A stretch of 64,000 nt of DNA, taken from NCBI GenBank assembly GCA_035940575.1, contig DASZER010000067.1, positions 96,640 through 160,639 on the forward strand. The letters are read 5' to 3'. Both the position numbers and the translations under genes were made by a program. Under the pieces are notes generated by a model. That model did no database searches. It was not told the origin of the DNA and saw nothing but the letters and a program-made list of their open reading frames with translations. Source of the stretch: BP-191 sp035940575. GTDB taxonomy: Bacteria; Actinomycetota; Actinomycetes; BP-191. Shown piece by piece: positions 59,592-64,000 of the stretch (position 1 is the stretch's first letter; the number at the start of each line of letters is the position of its first letter).

Positions 59592-60326
59592 ATGGCAGAG
59601 GGACGCACGCCGCAGGACACCCTGCTCGACCAGGTCAACGCCTTTGCCGAGCTCGGCGGGATCGTGTTCGCCGAGCACTCGCTCGAAGCGGTGATGGAAC
59701 GCATCGCGGCACTGGCCAAGGCCACGATCCCGGGGGCGGACGAGGTGTCGGTGACCCTCGTCCAAGGCAAGCCGGTGACGGCGGCCGCCACCGGGGACCT
59801 CGCGCTCGACGTGGACCAGGCGCAGTACGCCGCCGGCGCAGGGCCGTGCCTCGACGCGGCGGAGGCCGCGACGACGGTGCTCATCCCGGACATGGCGACC
59901 GAGGATCGCTGGCCGGAGGTCACGCCTCTGGCGCGTGACCGGGGCGCACAGAGCTCGCTGTCGATCGGTCTGCCGGTCCAGCAGCGCGTGTACGGCGCAC
60001 TCAACATCTACAGCCGGTCTCCGCACGCGTTCGACGCCGATGCCGTCGGCGCCGCCGAGTCGTTCGCCCGTTACGCCGCGGTCGCCGTCGCCAACGCCAC
60101 GCTCTACCAGGCGACGGCCGCGCTCGCGGAGCAGATGAAGGAGGCAATGAGTTCCCGCGCCGTCATCGACCAGGCCAAGGGCATCCTCATGGCGACGCAC
60201 GGCTGCGACAGCGACAAGGCGTTCAGCCTCCTGGTGACGGCTTCGCAGCGCCACAATCGCAAGCTGCGCGAGATCGCGCAGGCCATGGTCGACGGCGTAC
60301 GACGGGACGCCTCGTCCGGGACCTGA
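59592..60326 (+). CDS. GAF and ANTAR domain protein
   Basis: 244-aa regulator: GAF domain (about 25-165, GIVFAEHSLEAVMERI to FARYAAVAVANA) and C-terminal ANTAR RNA-binding domain (about 175-235: MSSRAVIDQAKGILMA.HGCDSDKAFSLLVTASQRHNRKL..IAQAMV). ANTAR proteins act on RNA as antiterminators. The 5' region is rich in hairpins. A STAS gene follows in the same direction, as is frequent in actinobacteria. Confidence 0.92.
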   Translation: MAEGRTPQDTLLDQVNAFAELGGIVFAEHSLEAVMERIAALAKATIPGADEVSVTLVQGKPVTAAATGDLALDVDQAQYAAGAGPCLDAAEAATTVLIPDMATEDRWPEVTPLARDRGAQSSLSIGLPVQQRVYGALNIYSRSPHAFDADAVGAAESFARYAAVAVANATLYQATAALAEQMKEAMSSRAVIDQAKGILMATHGCDSDKAFSLLVTASQRHNRKLREIAQAMVDGVRRDASSGT

Positions 60327-60443
60327 CCGTCGAGGCAAACTTCCCTTTCCGGCGCGTTCGCGGCGGAACGCGCGGGTACATGAGGGACACCACGGTCGTT
60401 CGGCATGAAGCGACCGCGCCACTGCGCTCCGCAGAGGACGACC

Positions 60444-60830
60444 GTGAGGCGAGAGCAGTTCTCCACCACCCGGTGCGGCGAGCTCGTGGTGCTCCGCTGC
60501 CGAGACGAGCTCGACATCGCGAGCGCTCCGCGCCTGCACGCCGCGGTCGCCCGTGCCGAAGCCGTCGCCCCCGAGGTCGTGCTCGTCGACCTGCGCGAGG
60601 TGACGTTCCTCGACAGCGCCGGCTTCCACGCCCTCGACGACGCGGTGCGGCGGCTCGAACGCCTCGGCGCCTGGTGCGGCTTCGCCGACCCGGAGAGCGA
60701 CGGCGTCCGCCGCGCGCTCGACCTGTGCGACCTCGCCGGCGACCTCCGACGCTGGCCCACCGTCGCCGACGCGCTGCGCGCATCCGACGCGCGAGGACCA
60801 ACGCTGGCCGCGACGCGCGTCGGCGACTGA
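60444..60830 (+). CDS. STAS-domain anti-sigma factor antagonist
   Basis: 128-aa STAS protein with the phosphoacceptor Ser58 in VTFLDSAGFHAL and preceding strand VVLVDLREV. GTG 60444 has an AGAGGA ribosome site; ATG 60405 is an in-frame alternative. It follows the GAF-ANTAR gene by 117 bp. Both likely belong to stress signalling; no kinase or sigma gene is in view. Confidence 0.82.
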   Translation: MRREQFSTTRCGELVVLRCRDELDIASAPRLHAAVARAEAVAPEVVLVDLREVTFLDSAGFHALDDAVRRLERLGAWCGFADPESDGVRRALDLCDLAGDLRRWPTVADALRASDARGPTLAATRVGD

Positions 60831-61234
60831 CCACGGCATCAGAGGTGGGCGGAGCAGTACCGCCGGTCGGGAGCGAAGCGGGGTGTTGCCTCGGTCACCG
60901 GGGTGACTCCAGCGTCGAGGAGGGCTCAGGCGCGGGGGAGGTCGAGCACGACCGGACGCAACCCCGGTTGGCCGGCCCCCACCACGTCGCCGCCTGCCTG
61001 CCAGGTCACCTCGCGGGGGCTGCTCGCGGTCGCGATCGACCCCCGTCGTCGAGCCGGCCCGCGCAGGCCACCGTGCTTCCCGGTCACCCCGGGCGCGCGG
61101 CACCGGGACTAGTGCCGCCGGCCCCTGCCCCGGTCCTCGCACGGTGGCGACAGCACCGCCGGCCAGCCGTTCGGTCGCCCGCGCGGGTGCGCTGCTCACC
61201 TCCGCGCGGTGGACCGCGCTCGTCCTGCACGCCA

Positions 61235-61286
61235 GGTGCGGCATCGACTTCGTCGCCTTGGCGAGCATCGGCTTCACGGGCGCCAT
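61235..61286 (-). pseudogene. Duplicated 5' fragment of the ATP-dependent DNA ligase gene
   Basis: Read on the minus strand it begins MAPVKPMLAKATKSMPH, against MPPVKPMLAKATKSMPH in the ligase (from ATG 59300). Forty bases (61235-61274) equal 59249-59288 exactly; similarity ends after 17 codons and continues into sequence without coding character. It is a direct repeat on the same strand, about 2 kb upstream of the real gene. The 620-bp stretch 60831-61450 holds no other gene that I can support. Confidence 0.75.
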
Positions 61287-61450
61287 GACATGACAGGCAG
61301 GTCGACGCGTCACGTCGTGCCGTACGCGCCTGCTCCGTCGGTTCCGACGCGGGCGCGGTCACTCCGTCCGAGGGACCGGACGTACGGCCGCCGCCCGATG
61401 GTCGTCCGGTCGTGAACGACGGTGCTCCCGCGGACGGCGGCCGTGCCGGA

Positions 61451-61660
61451 TCAGACCGTCGGCACCAGAGTCAGCAATGCCGAGGGGCAACCGAACGTGT
61501 CGCCGCAGTTGACGCTGCACACGCCTCCGCAGCTCACGCCTTCGGTGAGCGCGGACGTGCACCCGCAGGTGAACGTCGCGGTGCCGCCCACCACGTCGGC
61601 CAGCTCGTCGTCGTCCAGCCTGGACAGGACTTCCTTCCTGAGGCTGAGCGTCTTCTTCAT
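61451..61660 (-). CDS. RiPP precursor peptide with double-glycine leader (lanthipeptide-like), copy 1
   Basis: 69-aa peptide. Leader KKTLSLRKEVL and DDDELADVVGG ends in a Gly-Gly cleavage site at residues 25-26; the core of 43 residues has six Cys and many Thr/Ser (TFTCGCTSALT, CGGVC, NCGDTFGC). This leader pattern (LSL+K/RE.L..L..DEL..VVGG) belongs to precursors of lanthipeptide-like and other modified peptides exported by peptidase-containing ABC transporters. Strong GGGGGA ribosome site. No modifying enzyme or transporter is near. Confidence 0.82.
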   Translation of the reverse strand: MKKTLSLRKEVLSRLDDDELADVVGGTATFTCGCTSALTEGVSCGGVCSVNCGDTFGCPSALLTLVPTV

Positions 61661-61686
61661 CTGAGATCCCCCGATCTCCCCGTGGC

Positions 61687-61715
61687 CCCGTCCTCTGTGA
61701 CGAGGCGAGGACGGG
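61687..61715 (-). other. Hairpin between the two precursor genes
   Basis: CCCGTCCTC pairs with GAGGACGGG (9 bp, 11-base loop). It lies on the minus strand between the precursor at 61797 and that at 61451 and could end or process the transcript. Confidence 0.45.
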
Positions 61716-61751
61716 ACTGTACAAGACCGCGGCCGCGAGGCGGCGCGGCTC

Positions 61752-61790
61752 CCCGGCGTAGGGCACGAGCGAGCCGTGCCCTACGCCGGG
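61752..61790 (-). terminator. Perfect 16-bp hairpin after precursor copy 2
   Basis: CCCGGCGTAGGGCACG and its exact reverse complement with a 7-base loop (AGCGAGC), 6 bp after the stop. The longest perfect hairpin found in the window; it should be a strong terminator or stabiliser, so copy 2 is probably transcribed separately from copy 1. Confidence 0.75.
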
Positions 61791-61796
61791 CGCGCG

Positions 61797-61970
61797 TCAG
61801 CAGGTGGTGGTCTCCTGGCCGGTCCCGCAGGCCTCGTAGAACGACAGGCACTCGGCGAGGCGCAGGGTGCGCGGGCAGCCGCCGGTCGCGTCGCCGCCGG
61901 CGACGGCCGTGAGCTCGTCCGCGGTCAGCGCGGCGAGGGTCTCGCGGCGCAGGCTGAGGGTCTTTCGCAT
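61797..61970 (-). CDS. RiPP precursor peptide with double-glycine leader, copy 2
   Basis: 57-aa peptide. Leader RKTLSLRRETL and TADELTAVAGG ends in Gly-Gly at residues 25-26, almost the same as copy 1. The core of 31 residues is different: four Cys, one at the very end (GGCPRT, AECLS, EACGTG, TTTC). TGGAG ribosome site 5 bp before the ATG. Leader conserved and core varied is the mark of precursors sharing one maturation enzyme, which is not in the window. Confidence 0.82.
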   Translation of the reverse strand: MRKTLSLRRETLAALTADELTAVAGGDATGGCPRTLRLAECLSFYEACGTGQETTTC

Positions 61971-62026
61971 GGGGACTCCATTCGAGGGGTGAGGGTGGGC
62001 GTACGACGGTGCCATACCCGTGCGGC

Positions 62027-62752
62027 TCAGGCCAGACGCGGGTCGGCCGGCGCGGTCAGGTGGAGCTCGTAGCCGTCGGGGTCGGCCAGCACGACGGCGC
62101 CGTCCTCGGCGTCGCGCAGGTGCGTGGCGCCGAGCGCGACGAGCCGCTCCGTCTCCGCCGCGAGGTCGCGGCCCGGCGCTACGAGGTCGAGGCGGGTGCC
62201 GGTCTCCCTCGGGCGGTCGGACGCGCCGCCCCACGCGAGCTTCGTGCCGCCGCCGGGGGACTGGATCGCGGTCTCGTCGTCGCGGTCCCACACCAGCGGC
62301 CATTCGAGCGCGGCGCTCCAGAACGCGCCGACCGCCCTGCTCCCGTCGCACGCGAGCTCGCCGAGGAAGCCGCAGCCGGCCAGGAACGCGTTGCCCGCCT
62401 CGATGACGCAGAGCTCGTTGCCCTCCGGGTCGGCGAGGACGACGTGCTCCTCCTCGGGACGCTGCCCGACGTCGAGGTGGCGGGCGCCGAGGTCGAGCGC
62501 CGTCGCGACCGTGGACCGCTGGTGGTCGAGGCTGTCGCTGGTCAGGTGGAGGTGCATCCGGTTGGGCCCGGCCCGCTCGGCACGGCCGGGGACGAACCGC
62601 AGGTCGAGCTGCCCCTTCTCGCCCGCAACGAGCACCCCGGTCGCGTCGCCGGCGACCGCGCGGCCGAGCACGTCGGCCCAGAACCGCGCGAGGCGCGCGG
62701 GCTCGCGGGCCGAGAACGTCGCGACGGGCAACCGCGAGGGCACCGGGGGCAT
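62027..62752 (-). CDS. Double glyoxalase/VOC-domain protein
   Basis: 241-aa protein of two VOC (glyoxalase-like) halves: LARFWADVLGR to DPEGNELCVIE and VGAFWSAALEWPL to DPDGYELHLTA. The DP.G.E(L) block of each half is clear. Such actinobacterial proteins are usually non-catalytic binders or dioxygenase/lyase relatives; substrate unknown. Confidence 0.85.
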   Translation of the reverse strand: MPPVPSRLPVATFSAREPARLARFWADVLGRAVAGDATGVLVAGEKGQLDLRFVPGRAERAGPNRMHLHLTSDSLDHQRSTVATALDLGARHLDVGQRPEEEHVVLADPEGNELCVIEAGNAFLAGCGFLGELACDGSRAVGAFWSAALEWPLVWDRDDETAIQSPGGGTKLAWGGASDRPRETGTRLDLVAPGRDLAAETERLVALGATHLRDAEDGAVVLADPDGYELHLTAPADPRLA

Positions 62753-62833
62753 GCGGTCATCGTGCCGCAGGACGTACGAACGGCGCCGACGCCCGTCGTG
62801 GAGACCGGGCGGCGACGCCGTCGTGGCCGTGCC

Positions 62834-63088
62834 TTACAGCGGGTCGATCCGCTCGACGACCTGCTGGACCTGGTTGCTGATCTGCTGGACGACCTCGGTC
62901 TGGACCGTGCACCTGGTGTCGATGCCGGTGGGCAGCGGGATGTTCACCTGCGGCGGCCCCGGCGTGACGGTGAAGCTGGTCCAGTAGAAGCAGACGAGCG
63001 CGTCGTCCGCGACGGCGGGCGCCGCCGAGAACGTGCTGGGAACGGCGACCGCGGCGGCGATCGCGACAGCGCTGATCAAGGAACGCAT
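62834..63088 (-). CDS. Small secreted protein
   Basis: 84-aa exported protein: signal peptide of about 29 residues (ends APAVADD), mature part of about 55 residues with two cysteines (LVCFYW and TRCTVQ) and a C-terminal helix (EVVQQISNQVQQVVERI). Not recognised. ATG 63088 follows GGGGG. Confidence 0.65.
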   Translation of the reverse strand: MRSLISAVAIAAAVAVPSTFSAAPAVADDALVCFYWTSFTVTPGPPQVNIPLPTGIDTRCTVQTEVVQQISNQVQQVVERIDPL

Positions 63089-63118
63089 GGAAAAGTAACC
63101 CCCGGCTTTGAAGGAGTC

Positions 63119-63164
63119 CCCGCGGCTCGTTGCCGCGGGCGACACGCCCCTGGGTACGGGGGCG
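63119..63164 (-). other. Two hairpins between deacetylase and small secreted gene
   Basis: CCCGCGGC-TCGTT-GCCGCGGG (63119-63139) and CGCCCC...GGGGCG (63145-63164). They lie after the deacetylase stop and in the leader of the secreted gene; probable terminator for the former. The remainder of 63165-63260 shows nothing. Confidence 0.5.
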
Positions 63165-63260
63165 CGGCGTCACTATGCGGGACGCGCGCAGGCGCGTCGA
63201 TGGTCAACTGGCCAGACTTTCGCGAATACCTGGAGGCGTCGGGCGCCCGTGCCGCGCGCG

Positions 63261-64000
63261 TCAGGGCAGCGGGTTCGCCTCGGCCCAGCGCCGGGCGACC
63301 GCGTCGATGCGCTCGAACGCCACGCCGCCCCTGTCGCGCAGGTGGGCGAGCAGGCGTTCGAGCATCAGCATCCGGTGGCCGCGCCCGATCGACTGCGGGT
63401 GCATCGTGATCGTCACGACGCCGCCGGGGCAGCGGTCGTAGGCGTAGTCGAGGTCGCCGCGCCAGATCTCCTCGACGGCCGACGGCGCGGCGCCGCCGCC
63501 CCAGCGGCCGGGCACGAACTCGAACTGCGGGAAGTCGTCCAGCCCCCAGTAGACCGGCACTTCGACCAGGTCGCAGGGCTCGCCGAACGCGTAGGGCTCG
63601 TCCGGCCCCCACCGGTCGCCGAGCCGTACCCGGTAGAGCGCGGTGTCGTGGCCCATCAGCGACGAGTCGTAGGCGAAGCCGTGCTCCAGCAGCAGCGCGA
63701 CCGAGTGCGGCGACATCGCCCAGGCCGGCGAGCGCCACCCGACCGGCCGGCTGCCGCAGACGTCGGCGAGCACCTCGATGCCCTTGCGGAGGACGCGTTC
63801 CTCCTCGTCGCGGGAGAGCTCCTCCGGGTTCTCGTGCACCCAGCCGTGGTGCGCGACCTCGTGCCCGGCGGCGACGATGCGCGCCATCAGCGCCGGGTAC
63901 GCGAGCGCGGTGTGCCCGGGCGTGAAGAACGTCGCCCGCGCGCCGTGCTCGGCCAGCAGGTCGAGCAGGCGCGGGACGGCGACGGCGCCGAACTCGCCGC
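63261..64000 (-). CDS. Polysaccharide deacetylase family protein, 5'-partial
   Basis: C-terminal 246 codons of a NodB-type deacetylase. The frame stays open to the window edge, and upstream of the ATG at 63887 it reads LLDLLAEHGARATFFTPGHT, the start of the NodB fold, so the ATG is internal. Motif H-x3-H-like HEVAHHGWVHE, SRPVGWRSPAW (motif 3), and ITMHPQSIGRGHR (motif 5) are present. The PuuE/peptidoglycan-deacetylase group fits best. The N-terminal catalytic Asp lies outside. Confidence 0.88.
   Translation of the reverse strand, partial: GEFGAVAVPRLLDLLAEHGARATFFTPGHTALAYPALMARIVAAGHEVAHHGWVHENPEELSRDEEERVLRKGIEVLADVCGSRPVGWRSPAWAMSPHSVALLLEHGFAYDSSLMGHDTALYRVRLGDRWGPDEPYAFGEPCDLVEVPVYWGLDDFPQFEFVPGRWGGGAAPSAVEEIWRGDLDYAYDRCPGGVVTITMHPQSIGRGHRMLMLERLLAHLRDRGGVAFERIDAVARRWAEANPLP

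Noticed and set aside
60831..61450. Possible genes in the 620-bp stretch around the ligase fragment
   Set aside because: Frames on either strand lack a ribosome site and domain; only the ligase fragment is supported.

Overview
The window is a chromosomal piece of a very GC-rich actinobacterium. The evidence is GC above 70% almost throughout, many GTG starts, 1-4 nt stop/start overlaps, and the actinobacterial marker order dut - DUF3710 - OB-fold protein - two TrkA proteins - APC permease - TRAM RNA methyltransferase - dxs - RNase D - DUF3000 - hemE, here spread out by inserted genes. Both edges cut a gene: an MBL-fold hydrolase at the left and a polysaccharide deacetylase at the right. No rRNA, tRNA, CRISPR array or transposase was seen.

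Layout. 1-9.1 kb: MBL hydrolase and zinc-type dehydrogenase pair, a STAS antagonist, an HD-domain protein, a secreted acylase of the aculeacin/AHL-acylase type, a Tat-exported purple-acid-type phosphatase, then a three-gene set that looks like a RiPP system: a secreted Cys-rich protein, a DUF692/MNIO enzyme and its partner protein. 9.1-18 kb: DUF885 and M1 peptidases, SDR, dut, DUF3710, alpha/beta hydrolase, a thioredoxin-like/CcdA pair, OB-fold protein. 17.6-26.1 kb: potassium block (two TrkA/RCK proteins and a KimA-like transporter), RNA methyltransferase, a lipoprotein, a lower-GC SIR2-like gene, dxs. 26.2-29.1 kb: a VirD4/TraG coupling ATPase facing a protein with a nuclease-like N-terminus and a relaxase-like tail, probably a conjugation remnant. 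29.2-40.3 kb: membrane and secreted proteins of unknown role, cupredoxin-DUF1800-DUF1501 operon, beta-oxidation fadJ-like/thiolase operon with a likely operator, GNAT and RNase D. 40.3-45.1 kb: LuxR-type response regulator divergent from a subtilisin-like protease with C-terminal NSWSA repeats, a GAF membrane protein and a histidine kinase.

45-52.6 kb: DUF3000, an EamA transporter, then a coupled coproporphyrin-dependent haem operon (hemE, coproporphyrin ferrochelatase, a second EamA transporter, coproporphyrinogen oxidase, coproheme decarboxylase, one-TM protein). 53-59.3 kb: a stand-alone LigD-type polymerase and an ATP-dependent DNA ligase bracket an LprI-like protein and a cluster of five exported surface proteins with one shared architecture. 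59.3-64 kb: GAF-ANTAR regulator with a hairpin-rich leader, a second STAS protein, a duplicated fragment of the ligase 5' end, two orphan double-glycine RiPP precursors with near-identical leaders, a double-glyoxalase protein, a small secreted protein and the partial deacetylase.

The best candidates for undescribed biology are the MNIO cluster at 7.2-9.1 kb, the two orphan Cys-rich precursor peptides at 61.45-61.97 kb, and the surface-protein operon at 54.8-58.2 kb.
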